Shown: positions 9,041 through 17,863, counted from the first letter of the stretch. The stretch: 63,669 bases of DNA from Arachidicoccus rhizosphaerae (GCF_900107765.1 NZ_FNQY01000022.1:1-63669), one strand, 5' to 3'. Numbers and translations are program-made. The notes: generated by a model from the sequence alone, not told the origin.

Positions 9041-9087
9041 GCCAATATAAAGAAGGTCTGTGTTTATATTGGAAAATTAATTTAGGC

Positions 9088-9119
9088 AAAAGCCACTGAA
9101 AAGATTCAGTGGCTTTTTT
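9088..9119 (+). terminator. Rho-independent terminator after the LLM oxidoreductase
   Basis: The stem AAAGCCACTGAA pairs with TTCAGTGGCTTT across a loop of 4-5 bases and is followed by a run of T. It lies 48 bases past the stop codon. Confidence 0.92.
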
Positions 9120-9285
9120 ATAATGTTTACAATGAGCTTGTACTATTTCATTTCACTTTTAGGAACATTTCATGTAAATAATGAACTTGACGCTTTAAAT
9201 CTATCGGCTCCTTGCCTCTTTTACCTATCACCCTACATGGACCCATAGCAGCCATTTTACCTGACCGCTTCATCATTAAGCATAC

Positions 9286-10629
9286 TTAAAGACGCTCGTA
9301 CAATGCTTCTACCTTTTCCAGTGCGACACCCTTGGTTTCAAAGACATATTTAGCCACAAAAACAATCATTAAAAAATTAATCACCCCATAGGTAAAGAAG
9401 GTCACGGGTGCACCTAATCCGTTTAACATGATGGGAAAAGTCCAGGAAACAATGGCATTTGCGGTCCAGTTTCCAAATATGGCAAAGGAAGTAGCGCTGC
9501 CCCTTATTTTATTAGAAAAGATTTCTGCAACATAGACCCAAAGCACCGCTCCCCAGGTACAGGCGAAGGCCGCGATATAGACAAAAATAGCCGCCAGCAC
9601 CAGGTAGCTGTCCAGCTTATCCGTATAAAACAAAACACCGACCACCATCATACAAATACCCATAACGGCAGAACCGATAAGCAGGAGTTTTTTACGGCCC
9701 AGGCGGTCAATTAACCAAAAGGCTACAATGGTAAAAATCAGATTCACCACTCCGGTTAATACGGTCTGAAATAATACACTTCCTCCTACATGGGTTTTTT
9801 CAAAGATCAGCGGAGCATAGTAAAAAATAATATTAATTCCGGTAAGTTGTGCAATCGCAGCAAATACCACCCCTATAAGGACTACCTTTCTGTATTTGGC
9901 AGAGAATATCTCCATAAATCGCAAACCGTGCCCACTGGAAGCCAGATCTGCCTTTACAGACTCCAACTCATCTTTTGCCTTTGACGGCTCATAGATTCTG
10001 CCAAATATGCGGTGCGCATGCTCATGTCTTTCCCTTTGTATGAGCCACCTTGGGCTTTCCGGCACCAATAACAATAGCACAAAAAAGATCACAGAAGGAA
10101 TAACTGCCGCCGCCAGCATATAACGCCAGGTATTTTCCGGACTGAGAAAGCTCCACCCGGCACTATCAATGACATAGTTGGAAATAAAAGCCAGTAAAAT
10201 GCCAAGGACAATAGCCAGCTGCTGACTCATTCCAAGCCTGCCCCGGAATTCCGCCGGAGCTACTTCAGAAATATAAATCGGTGCCAGGGTGGAAGCCATG
10301 CCAATGGCAAGGCCTCCTATAAAGCGGTAGGCAACTAACTGTTCAAAACTGCCGGCTATTCCGCTACCCACTGCCGCTATCACATATAATACAGCCGTTA
10401 CCAGCATCATCAATTTTCTTCCATAGCGGTTGGCCAGATTACCGGCAAATAAAGCACCCGGAATACATCCGATGGAAGCCGCCGCTACCACAAGTCCGAT
10501 GGCTGCATCATCGAGTTTAAAGAAACTTCGTAGTGCAGGCAAAGTACCCGCTATAACGGCTGTATCAAATCCAAATAAAAGTCCTCCGATGGCCGCCACT
10601 GCGGCAATTAAAATAGTATATTTTTTCAT
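9286..10629 (-). CDS. Sugar porter family MFS transporter (sugar:H+ symporter)
   Basis: A 447-residue, 12-helix major facilitator of the sugar porter family (XylE/GalP/GLUT relatives). Signatures are GGLLFGFDTAVIAGTLPALR in helix 1, RYGRKLM after helix 2, YRFIGGLAIGMASTLAPIYI with the following SEVAP, PESPRWL after helix 6, QLTGINIIFYYAP in helix 7, RLGRKKLLL, and FETKG near the C-terminus. It imports a hexose or pentose with protons; the sugar is not identifiable. It stands alone with its own 5' region, divergent from the oxidase operon; the 380 bases between hold the oxidase promoter and nothing else I recognise. Confidence 0.94.
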   Translation of the reverse strand: MKKYTILIAAVAAIGGLLFGFDTAVIAGTLPALRSFFKLDDAAIGLVVAAASIGCIPGALFAGNLANRYGRKLMMLVTAVLYVIAAVGSGIAGSFEQLVAYRFIGGLAIGMASTLAPIYISEVAPAEFRGRLGMSQQLAIVLGILLAFISNYVIDSAGWSFLSPENTWRYMLAAAVIPSVIFFVLLLLVPESPRWLIQRERHEHAHRIFGRIYEPSKAKDELESVKADLASSGHGLRFMEIFSAKYRKVVLIGVVFAAIAQLTGINIIFYYAPLIFEKTHVGGSVLFQTVLTGVVNLIFTIVAFWLIDRLGRKKLLLIGSAVMGICMMVVGVLFYTDKLDSYLVLAAIFVYIAAFACTWGAVLWVYVAEIFSNKIRGSATSFAIFGNWTANAIVSWTFPIMLNGLGAPVTFFTYGVINFLMIVFVAKYVFETKGVALEKVEALYERL

Positions 10630-10947
10630 GAGTCGTACTTATCTGCTATTAAATGTTCCATTCATACCTCTGGGTCCACTACCTGATGCTATCATGCTTA
10701 CGCTTATAAAACAAGAAGATAACAGGCCCGGTACTGCACATTAGATATGTCTCTTAAAGCGCTCAGTTCCGCTATTTGCCTACTCAAATTAATTATTATT
10801 TCGGGGAAGTCTTCTTGGAGCAGCTTCCATTCACTATTCGTTTACACTTGAATATCAGGACCTCTACAGTTTAGATTTGTAATCAATTTATATTTTTTCC
10901 AACCTTACCTGCTTCAACCGGAGGTTAATACAAATCAGGTACTGAAC
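10630..10947. other. Divergent intergenic region, no gene seen
   Basis: This stretch separates the sugar transporter (minus) from the oxidase operon (plus). It should hold the transporter promoter, but I see no clean TAnnTTTG box for it. No open frame here looks coding and no RNA gene is recognisable. Confidence 0.5.
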
Positions 10948-10990
10948 TGATCTAAATCATTGCAAGGCAGCAGTAACCGGCCCATTTTTG
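10948..10990 (+). promoter_or_regulatory. Oxidase operon promoter with FNR/CRP-like site
   Basis: TGAT-CTAA-ATCA at 10948-10959 is a near-consensus FNR/CRP-type dyad (TGAT-N4-ATCA). TTG follows at 10960-10962 and, 20 bases on, CATTTTTG at 10983-10990, a near match to the TAnnTTTG -7 box. With a start point near 10995 the dyad would be centred close to -41.5, the classic class II activator position. Confidence 0.6.
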
Positions 10991-11009
10991 CACAGCAAAG
11001 CAAATTAAA

Positions 11010-11147
11010 ATGAGCAGCAATAGTTTTTCAGACCTACAGCGCCGTAACGTTGACAATAAGCAAAGGAACCCGACACCTGATAGCTGGACCTTCCCCAACT
11101 ATTTATCCAAACAATTAAATATTCAGATATGCAACTACCTGATTTAA
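11010..11147 (+). CDS. Possible 45-residue leader protein of the oxidase operon
   Basis: An ATG at 11010, about 15 bases after the predicted transcription start, opens a 45-codon frame (MSSNSFSDLQRRNVDNK...) that ends at 11147. It overlaps the next gene by 19 bases. The product is polar, without a membrane segment, and resembles nothing I recognise. It is the first start codon on the mRNA, so it may be a translated leader or a small oxidase-associated protein, or simply a chance frame. Confidence 0.3.
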   Translation: MSSNSFSDLQRRNVDNKQRNPTPDSWTFPNYLSKQLNIQICNYLI

Positions 11148-11353
11148 CAACCGACGAGCTTGATCGCAAACAATTGGAGCCCCTGCTCCCTGGGCCGGAT
11201 CGAGAACAGCTTTCTTACCATCCGCTCCAAACCCAAAAGGATGATGACCAAAATTTTAAACCTACCGGCGCAATTGTATTTTTCATTTTGCTGATCGCCA
11301 TGGGTGCGCTGATCTGGTTTTCCATTTACGATCTTCAGTTATCCAGACATTAA
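11129..11353 (+). CDS. Small single-helix membrane protein, putative accessory subunit of the ba3-like oxidase
   Basis: The 74-residue protein has a polar N-terminal half and one hydrophobic helix near the C-terminus (GAIVFFILLIAMGALIWFSI, residues about 47-66). I do not recognise the family. It sits 27 bases before the CoxB-like gene, in the position where ba3-type oxidases can carry a very small one-helix subunit (subunit IIa in Thermus). In those enzymes subunit II itself has few helices and the extra peptide completes the bundle. The call rests on position, topology and size, not on sequence similarity. Confidence 0.6.
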   Translation: MQLPDLTTDELDRKQLEPLLPGPDREQLSYHPLQTQKDDDQNFKPTGAIVFFILLIAMGALIWFSIYDLQLSRH

Positions 11354-11380
11354 AGATTTAACCCTAAAGCCCAATTCCCA

Positions 11381-11818
11381 ATGAATAAGTATGAAGCCAG
11401 GATTATTTTATTGGCAGGATCCACACTCTGCATTTTTTTATTTGCCCTGCTTTATAATGCCTTTAGCAGAAAAATAGATGTCCCGAGTTGCGTGCCCTTT
11501 AACAAAAGCTTTGAACATCCCTCGTTAAAACAGGTGGATGACAAAACTTATGAGCTATACCTGGTAGCCCAGATGTGGTCTTTTACGCCAGATGAAATAA
11601 AAGTCCCTGCGGGCAGCACCGTAGACCTCTATCTGAGCAGTAAAGACGTGGTCCATGGATTTAATATCGTAGATAAGGCCGTAAACCTGATGGCTGTTCC
11701 CGGAGCCATTAATAAAACAACGCTCCATTTTGACAAACCAGGCGTCTACCGGATAGTCTGTCACGAATATTGTGGAGTCGGACACCAAAACATGCTCGGC
11801 AAGATATTGGTCCAGTAA
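11381..11818 (+). CDS. Cytochrome c oxidase subunit II, B (ba3) type, CuA
   Basis: The 145-residue subunit has one N-terminal membrane helix (residues about 8-28) and a periplasmic cupredoxin domain. The CuA ligands are all present: H92, then C127-H-E129-Y-C131-GVG-H135-QN-M138. The short length and single helix match ba3-type subunit II rather than the two-helix A-type (usually over 250 residues). It accepts electrons from cytochrome c at the outer face of the membrane and passes them to subunit I. The gene is 62 bases after the stop codon of 11353's neighbour unit and 54 bases before subunit I. Confidence 0.94.
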   Translation: MNKYEARIILLAGSTLCIFLFALLYNAFSRKIDVPSCVPFNKSFEHPSLKQVDDKTYELYLVAQMWSFTPDEIKVPAGSTVDLYLSSKDVVHGFNIVDKAVNLMAVPGAINKTTLHFDKPGVYRIVCHEYCGVGHQNMLGKILVQ

Positions 11819-11872
11819 AGCCATCCGTCCATAAAATCCTGACTTTTTTCCAGACATCGAAAATCCATCATT

Positions 11873-13717
11873 ATGAATATAACAAAACCCTTTAAAAGGG
11901 TTATCCTTACCGAATTTTTCCTGCCGCTGACGCTGCTGACCATCGGTATCTATCATGGTCTGATGCAGGTCATTTACAGGGCAGGCATCATCCATCAGAA
12001 TTCCTTTGCCGGACTGAATTACTATCAGGGTCTAACCCTGCATGGCGTGATTAATGCACTGGTGCTGACTACTTTTTTTGCGGTCGCTTTTGGCCATGTC
12101 ACGATCAGCCACTACCTGAAAAAAGAGCCTCCGCGCCTGGCCTACAGCAGCTCACTGTGGCTTATGCTCCTGGGAACCGTAATGGATGCTTACGCCATGC
12201 TCACCGGTAAAGCGCAGGCATTATATACCTTTTATGCCCCCTTGAAAGACTCTCCTGTTTTCTATATAGGAACAGCACTTTTAATTATAGGCAGCTGGGT
12301 GGCATTCTTTGGCTGGATTAAAACCTATATAAAATGGAAAAAAGAAAATCCAGATACAAAAATGCCATTAGCCATTCTGGGTACCTTCGTTAATTTCACC
12401 ATCTGGGTTGTCTGCACTGTCCCTGCCGCCTATTCTACGCTTATCCTGCTGACACCATGGGCAGCAGGCTGGGTAGAGAGGGTCAATGTGCCACTCACAA
12501 GGATGCTGTTCTGGATGTTCGGCCATGCGCTGGTGTATTTTTGGCTGCTCCCGGCATATATCATGTATTATACAATATTGCCAAAGCTTGCAGGTGGCAA
12601 GCTCTATTCAGAAAATGCCGGCCGCCTGGCTTTCCTTCTTTTTTTGATCCTGTCCGTACCCGTGGGTGTTCACCACCAGTTCAGTGAACCTGTTTTTACA
12701 CCCGGCACCAAGCTGTTTATGGCCATACTGACCTTCGGCGTTGCGTTGCCCAGTTTTATGACCGCATTTACCATTGCAGCGTCCCTGGAACACGCCGGCC
12801 GGAAAAAAGGCGCCAGGGGTTGGCTGGGATGGATGCTGCATTTGCCTTATTTCAGAAGCGATAATTTTTTATTTGGCTATCTGATCTGCGGCATGATATT
12901 ATTCATTTTTGGTGGGCTGTCAGGTATCGTAAACGCCTCCTATTCACTCAATGCCATGGTACACAACACGGCCTGGATTCCCGGACATTTTCACATGACT
13001 GTGGCAGGTCCCGTATTTTTATCCATTATTGGGATGAGTCTTCTGCTTTATGGCAAGCTCTCCGGCAAACCCATTCAATTCAAGCTGCTAGCAACGATTG
13101 TCCCTTATATGTGGATGTTGGGGATGGTCTTTTTCTCCCATGGCCTGATGGCCGGAGGACTGATGGGCGAGCCCAGAAGAACCAATCTGGGCATGACCTA
13201 TACAAACCCGGACAGCCCCTTGTTTAATCAGCATTGGGTACCCACCACCACATCCACTCTGATTGGCGGCATTATTATGTCCGTTGCGGCCCTGCTATAT
13301 TTTATCTCGTTTTTCGCCACCGCATTTGGCAAAAAAACCCAGCCAGCCGTTTTGGAGCTTCCTGAGTCCGAGCCCTTACATCCAGAGAAGCCAGTAGCGA
13401 TCCTGACAAACCTGAAACCCTGGCTGGCTGTGATGGGAGTGCTGATTTTATTTGCGTATATCCCAGCCTTAAACAGTGTCTTTAAATACAGTGTTCCGGT
13501 AAAAGGCCAGTACCAGATTGACAGCCCGGTACCTGAGAACCCTAAGCCTGCCCAAAAGGCGAAGCAAACTAAATCTGATCAGCATACCAACGCAAAGGAC
13601 CACGCCAAAGCAGAACGGTCATTATCACGAGTCACTAATTTAGTCGTCCTTAGGGCCAGTTCACCCACTTCTTTGGATGAGCCTTTATTGTCAGCCCGTC
13701 TGCAGGATACCTTTTAA
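11873..13717 (+). CDS. Cytochrome c oxidase subunit I, B (ba3) type
   Basis: A 614-residue haem-copper oxygen reductase. Key histidines are visible: H57 in the LHGVINALV helix for low-spin haem, FGHALVYFWLLPAY for CuB with the active-site tyrosine of B-type enzymes, HHQFSEP for the CuB pair, and PGHFHMT for the two haem ligands. The HP(E)VY motif of A-type oxidases is replaced by GHALVYF, as in ba3 enzymes. It reduces O2 to water at the cytoplasmic membrane and pumps protons. After the last helix there is an odd low-complexity tail of about 70 residues, rich in Lys, Gln, Ala and Ser (PENPKPAQKAKQTKSDQ onwards), that I cannot match to the family. Confidence 0.95.
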   Translation: MNITKPFKRVILTEFFLPLTLLTIGIYHGLMQVIYRAGIIHQNSFAGLNYYQGLTLHGVINALVLTTFFAVAFGHVTISHYLKKEPPRLAYSSSLWLMLLGTVMDAYAMLTGKAQALYTFYAPLKDSPVFYIGTALLIIGSWVAFFGWIKTYIKWKKENPDTKMPLAILGTFVNFTIWVVCTVPAAYSTLILLTPWAAGWVERVNVPLTRMLFWMFGHALVYFWLLPAYIMYYTILPKLAGGKLYSENAGRLAFLLFLILSVPVGVHHQFSEPVFTPGTKLFMAILTFGVALPSFMTAFTIAASLEHAGRKKGARGWLGWMLHLPYFRSDNFLFGYLICGMILFIFGGLSGIVNASYSLNAMVHNTAWIPGHFHMTVAGPVFLSIIGMSLLLYGKLSGKPIQFKLLATIVPYMWMLGMVFFSHGLMAGGLMGEPRRTNLGMTYTNPDSPLFNQHWVPTTTSTLIGGIIMSVAALLYFISFFATAFGKKTQPAVLELPESEPLHPEKPVAILTNLKPWLAVMGVLILFAYIPALNSVFKYSVPVKGQYQIDSPVPENPKPAQKAKQTKSDQHTNAKDHAKAERSLSRVTNLVVLRASSPTSLDEPLLSARLQDTF

Positions 13718-13729
13718 AACAGATTTTCA

Positions 13730-14395
13730 ATGCAAGCTCAATTTTCAGGGATCCCCCTCTCTAAACTTAAGTCCCGCTGGTTTTTTCTACTTATTGCACT
13801 CACTCCGCTGAGTATTTTCGGAGTCTGCTACTGGTGGCAAACGCGGGTAGCCGCCCTGCCCTACTTCTCCTTAGGTTTTAAACAGCAAACAGATGCGCCT
13901 TATTATCAGGTCCCGGGCTTTGCATTTATCAATCAGCAAGGACTCCAGACGGACAGCAGTTTCGTTAAGGGAAAGGTCTGGGTAGCTGACTTCTTTTTCA
14001 CTAGCTGTCCTACCATCTGCCCCAAAATGACCAGAAATCTGCAAAAGATTCAGGCCGCTTATAAAAACGACTCCGGCTTAACCATCACCTCCACGACCGT
14101 AGATCCTGTTCATGATCAGCCTGCCAGACTAAAGGCTTATGCCGCAAAAAACAGGATAAACACCGGGCAGTGGCAACTTCTGACGGGTACAAAAGTGAAT
14201 CTGTACAGGTATGCAAGAAAAGCGCTGGGGGTAGTGGCAACGGACGGCGATGGCGGACCAGGCGATTTTATTCACAGTGACCAGCTTGTACTCATTGATC
14301 AAAAAGGTCATATCAGAGGTTATTATGACGGCACCAGCAACAGCGCTACTCAGGCACTGATAAAAGACATTGAACGTTTATTACAAAATAATTAA
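13730..14395 (+). CDS. SCO1/SenC family copper chaperone
   Basis: The 221-residue protein has an N-terminal membrane anchor (residues about 17-35) and a thioredoxin-like domain. The copper/thiol motif is SCPTICPKM with C93 and C97, and the third ligand is the histidine of DFIHSDQL near residue 183. SCO proteins load copper into the CuA centre of subunit II or keep its cysteines reduced. It follows subunit I by 12 bases and is followed by the cytochrome c gene 3 bases later, so translation of the three is likely coupled. Confidence 0.94.
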   Translation: MQAQFSGIPLSKLKSRWFFLLIALTPLSIFGVCYWWQTRVAALPYFSLGFKQQTDAPYYQVPGFAFINQQGLQTDSSFVKGKVWVADFFFTSCPTICPKMTRNLQKIQAAYKNDSGLTITSTTVDPVHDQPARLKAYAAKNRINTGQWQLLTGTKVNLYRYARKALGVVATDGDGGPGDFIHSDQLVLIDQKGHIRGYYDGTSNSATQALIKDIERLLQNN

Positions 14396-14398
14396 AAT

Positions 14399-15031
14399 AT
14401 GAAATACGCACTACGAATATTGATAATATGGCTACTTACAACAGGTCTGTTAAATGTTATCCTTGGACAAAATTCAGTACAACAGGGTAAGGCTATTTTT
14501 TCAACCAGATGTGCGGCCTGTCACGCTATTGGTAAACAGGTCGTAGGACCGGACCTCAAAGACGTCGACACCAGGAGGTCAGAGGCCTGGATTATCGATT
14601 TTGTACATGGATCCCAAAAATTAGTCCAGGCGAAAGACGCTGTTGCTGTTCATTTGTTTGAGCAGTTCAACCATACCGTAATGCCGGACCATCCGGATCT
14701 TTCCGCAGAAGACATCCGCCATATTATTGCCTATATTCATGACCAGAGCGCAGCGCTCGGTTCAACCGCTGGAAATTCCGGTCCTGCAAAGGAATTATAC
14801 CGGCTTCCCTATCCCAATAGTCAGCACTCCTGGATACATAATGTCATCTTCCTGGACCTCCAAGGTCATTTTACCCCACTCACTTCCCATGACCATCTCA
14901 GTTGGATTATGATATTTACCACTGTCTTATTTTTAGTCGTATCTATGGTTATTTTAGTCAAAGTGACGGATCTCAAAAATAACGCCACTCAGCATACAGA
15001 AAACAAGGAGAACACCTCCCCGACAAATTAA
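14399..15031 (+). CDS. Membrane-anchored c-type cytochrome of the oxidase operon
   Basis: The 210-residue protein has an N-terminal signal sequence (LRILIIWLLTTGLLNVILG), a class I cytochrome c domain with haem site C38-A-A-C41-H42, and a distal methionine in TVMPDHPDLSAEDI. A second hydrophobic segment near the C-terminus (WIMIFTTVLFLVVSMVILVK, about 175-195) should anchor it with the haem domain outside. It is the last gene of the oxidase operon and is the likely electron donor to CuA. The region between the domain and the C-terminal anchor is longer than in simple soluble cytochromes. Confidence 0.9.
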   Translation: MKYALRILIIWLLTTGLLNVILGQNSVQQGKAIFSTRCAACHAIGKQVVGPDLKDVDTRRSEAWIIDFVHGSQKLVQAKDAVAVHLFEQFNHTVMPDHPDLSAEDIRHIIAYIHDQSAALGSTAGNSGPAKELYRLPYPNSQHSWIHNVIFLDLQGHFTPLTSHDHLSWIMIFTTVLFLVVSMVILVKVTDLKNNATQHTENKENTSPTN

Positions 15032-15078
15032 CACCGGGCATCAGGTAAAAAGATGAATGATATTAACCTTTAACCTTT

Positions 15079-16614
15079 TTATGCCCTGGCAACTTTGGCC
15101 ATCATGCGGTTGACGAGTGGACCGACATAAGGCATTCGTTCCAGTTCTTTTCTTTCTGCAAAAAAGACCAAGAGGATAAACAGCGACATTAGAATCATTC
15201 CGGCAAGTACCCGGATTATAAGACTTGTCGTGAGCGCCCCTACGCCTACATGAATAAAATATAGAAGTAGCATGCTGACTAGGTAAGCCGTTAGCTTTTT
15301 AACGTTATACGGAATGGGGAACATGCGCTGGCCTGTTTTGTAACAGACGATCATCATTAAAAAATAACAGGCAAAGGTCGTCCAGGCGCAGGCATAATAG
15401 CCAAATTTTGGAATAAAATAGTAGTTGCCAAAAAAGGTAATGGCCGCCCCAAATAAAGAAATATACATCCCGATACGCATTTTATCGGCTAACTTATACC
15501 AGATCGACAGATTATAATAGATACCCAGGCAAAGATTAGCGGCTAATAATACCGGCACAACGCCTACGCCACTTCTATAAGTGGGTCCTACAATAAATTT
15601 CCAGACATCTAAAAACAGGGCGGTAAATAAATAGGCGATGGCCAGGGTTATCACAAACCATTTCATGACCCGGGCATAGACTTTAAGGGCGTCTTTATCC
15701 TGACTTTTATTAAAGAAAAAAGGCTCGGCAGCCATCTTAAAGGCAGAGATAAACAGCGTAATAATCACGGAGAGTTTATAACAATATCCATAAATGGCCA
15801 CCTGGATTTTAGAGTCTTCTACTGTTCCGTTATAAAGCTTTTCCAGCATCTGGCGATCAATAACCTCATTGACCATACCGGCCAGACCACCGATAATCAT
15901 GGGTGAGCTGTAGCGCCAGAGTTGCCGCCATAGACTTTTCTCAAATTCAAAACGGATGGAACGCCACTCTTTAAACAGTAATATAAAGGTCACCATCGCC
16001 TGAGCCAGGTTGGCTTTTAAAAGCAGCCCGGTCTTAGTCTGCTGGGCGTACCAGCCGTGCAGCCAACCGGTGGATTTTGCTGCCGTCTCTGGCAGATAAG
16101 CCAGAAAATAAATCGTCAAAAACAAGTAAACAGCGATACCTGCCAGATTGACAAAAGCATATTTTTTAGGCCGGCTCTCTTTTCTGAGCTTAGCCAGCGG
16201 GATTACACAGAGCGTGTCAAAGCCGATAATGGCTAAACACCAGAGAATATAGGAGTAATGCCCTTCTACGCCAATAAAGTCCCCGATAGGCACCCTGAAT
16301 AAAGAAATTAAAAAAACAAAACAGACCGTAGAGATAATATGCGATGTAAAGGCTGTCTGGAATAAGGACCGCTGGGAGATGCCCTCCTTATTAGAGAACC
16401 TAAAATAAGCCGTCTCAAAGCCATAGGTAAAGATAATATTTAGCAAGGCAATATAGGCGTAGAGCACCGTATAGGTCCCCATTTCTGCCTGCCCGGCTCT
16501 GGAACCTACCAGATAAGTAATAATTGGCGTTGTAATATAGGTCAGGAACCTACCTCCGATATTACTGAGTCCATACCAGACGGTCTGTCCTGCTAATTGT
16601 TTGATACCACTCAA
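15079..16614 (-). CDS. Polysaccharide flippase family protein (Wzx/MVF type)
   Basis: The 511-residue protein has about 14 hydrophobic segments and the layout of the polysaccharide biosynthesis (Polysacc_synt) branch of the MOP superfamily. It opens GIKQLAGQTVWYGLSNIGGR, common in Bacteroidota flippases, and carries GFETAYFRFSN and GGLAGMVNEVIDRQMLE. Such proteins flip lipid-linked sugars across the cytoplasmic membrane. No glycosyltransferases are adjacent, so the substrate is unknown. It is convergent with the oxidase operon; its stop lies 47 bases from the cytochrome stop. Confidence 0.88.
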   Translation of the reverse strand: MSGIKQLAGQTVWYGLSNIGGRFLTYITTPIITYLVGSRAGQAEMGTYTVLYAYIALLNIIFTYGFETAYFRFSNKEGISQRSLFQTAFTSHIISTVCFVFLISLFRVPIGDFIGVEGHYSYILWCLAIIGFDTLCVIPLAKLRKESRPKKYAFVNLAGIAVYLFLTIYFLAYLPETAAKSTGWLHGWYAQQTKTGLLLKANLAQAMVTFILLFKEWRSIRFEFEKSLWRQLWRYSSPMIIGGLAGMVNEVIDRQMLEKLYNGTVEDSKIQVAIYGYCYKLSVIITLFISAFKMAAEPFFFNKSQDKDALKVYARVMKWFVITLAIAYLFTALFLDVWKFIVGPTYRSGVGVVPVLLAANLCLGIYYNLSIWYKLADKMRIGMYISLFGAAITFFGNYYFIPKFGYYACAWTTFACYFLMMIVCYKTGQRMFPIPYNVKKLTAYLVSMLLLYFIHVGVGALTTSLIIRVLAGMILMSLFILLVFFAERKELERMPYVGPLVNRMMAKVARA

Positions 16615-16733
16615 AATTACTTCCTTTTTTGCTTTTGTTTTCTACAATGGTAATAGCAACAAATGTAGTCAAGTTCCCCTAACTGACAGCATAAGTCCCT
16701 TAAAATCTTTGGTTAACCCAATGAGACCGGGAC

Positions 16734-17144
16734 CTAATCGAGCCCCGTACGCCCCACTGTGCGGCTTTGCTTTTTTAATGCCTGATGTTTTTTATTATCC
16801 AGTCGCTTTTGCCGGGAGGCTACAGATGGCTTGGTGGCCATCCGGGCTTTCCTTGGAATCAATGCCTGATTAACTAGCCGGTTCATTTTAAAAACTGCCG
16901 CTTGTTTATTACCCAGCTGTGTCCGCTCCGACTGGGACTTAACCAGTAAGATACCCTCAGCAATGACTCTGGAGCCAAGCGCCGAGAGCAGTACTGCTTT
17001 TTGCTTTTCAGTCAGCAGCTCGCTATGATGGATATTCCATCGTCCTTCCACCATGGTCTCCACTTTATTAACGTTTTGACCACCTTTTCCTCCGCTTCTG
17101 GCTGTTTTAAAGGTTATTTCCCCAGATATATCTATGTTTGCCAT
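16734..17144 (-). CDS. arfB: Ribosome rescue peptidyl-tRNA hydrolase ArfB (YaeJ)
   Basis: A 136-residue class I release-factor-like hydrolase. The catalytic GGQ motif is at residues 21-23 (SGGKGGQNVNKVETMVEGRW), and the C-terminus is a basic tail (RQKRLDNKKHQALKKQSRT) that in ArfB enters the empty mRNA channel. ArfB frees ribosomes stalled at mRNA ends by hydrolysing peptidyl-tRNA. There is no codon-recognition domain, which separates it from RF1/RF2. It is divergent from dtd with 113 bases between the starts. Confidence 0.93.
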   Translation of the reverse strand: MANIDISGEITFKTARSGGKGGQNVNKVETMVEGRWNIHHSELLTEKQKAVLLSALGSRVIAEGILLVKSQSERTQLGNKQAAVFKMNRLVNQALIPRKARMATKPSVASRQKRLDNKKHQALKKQSRTVGRTGLD

Positions 17145-17257
17145 GACTTTCGTTCACTTAACAGTTAATGGTGCATTAGGCAAATACCAGTCCATAATGG
17201 CCGGCAACGCTGATGCAAAGGGCAAAATTATAAAAGAATTTAAAAAAAACACAAAAC

Positions 17258-17710
17258 ATGCGTATCCTGTTACAGCGGGTGCAAAAAGCAAGCGTTACCA
17301 TTAATCAGCATCTGCACAGTCAAATTGGCCCCGGTTTATTATTATTACTAGGCATTGAATCAGCAGATACCAGTGAAGATATTGAATGGCTGGTAGGCAA
17401 AATAGTACAGATGCGTATTTTTAACGACGAAAACGAAGTAATGAACAAAAGCATTCTGGATGCAGGCGGAGATATTTTACTGGTCAGCCAGTTTACCCTG
17501 CATGCCAGTATCAAAAAGGGCAACCGGCCTTCCTATATTAAGGCGGCCCGCCCCGAGATTGCCACCCCTCTTTATGAAGCAATGATATCCCGACTATCCA
17601 AAGCGCTGGGTAAAAATATATCCACCGGTAGCTTTGGGGCAGACATGCAGGTGGCACTGATCAATGACGGGCCTGTCACCATTTGGATGGACTCCAAAGA
17701 CAGAAAATAA
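17258..17710 (+). CDS. dtd: D-aminoacyl-tRNA deacylase
   Basis: The 150-residue protein is DTD from end to end: MRILLQRVQKASVTI at the start, the SQFTL motif with S77, Q78, T80, and the NDGPVT segment near residues 136-141 that holds the cross-subunit Gly-Pro. It hydrolyses D-aminoacyl-tRNAs and Gly-tRNA(Ala), protecting translation. A D-amino-acid scavenging operon lies 12 kb away, but no direct link is shown. The gene stands between arfB (divergent) and a MazG-like pyrophosphohydrolase. Confidence 0.95.
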   Translation: MRILLQRVQKASVTINQHLHSQIGPGLLLLLGIESADTSEDIEWLVGKIVQMRIFNDENEVMNKSILDAGGDILLVSQFTLHASIKKGNRPSYIKAARPEIATPLYEAMISRLSKALGKNISTGSFGADMQVALINDGPVTIWMDSKDRK

Positions 17711-17863
17711 CCAGGAGCTTATTTACAAAATCCACCCAAAACGAGTCAAAATGAATTGATTTTAGCCAAAAGGAGTTCAAAAAAAGCCATTTTGGCCTAT
17801 TTTTGGTTAAAACTAGCTTTAGGATTATCTGAATCTCAAATGTAAAAAGTAAAGGAATAAATC

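Noticed and set aside
10430-10744. 104-codon plus-strand frame
   Set aside because: Antisense shadow of the sugar transporter gene.
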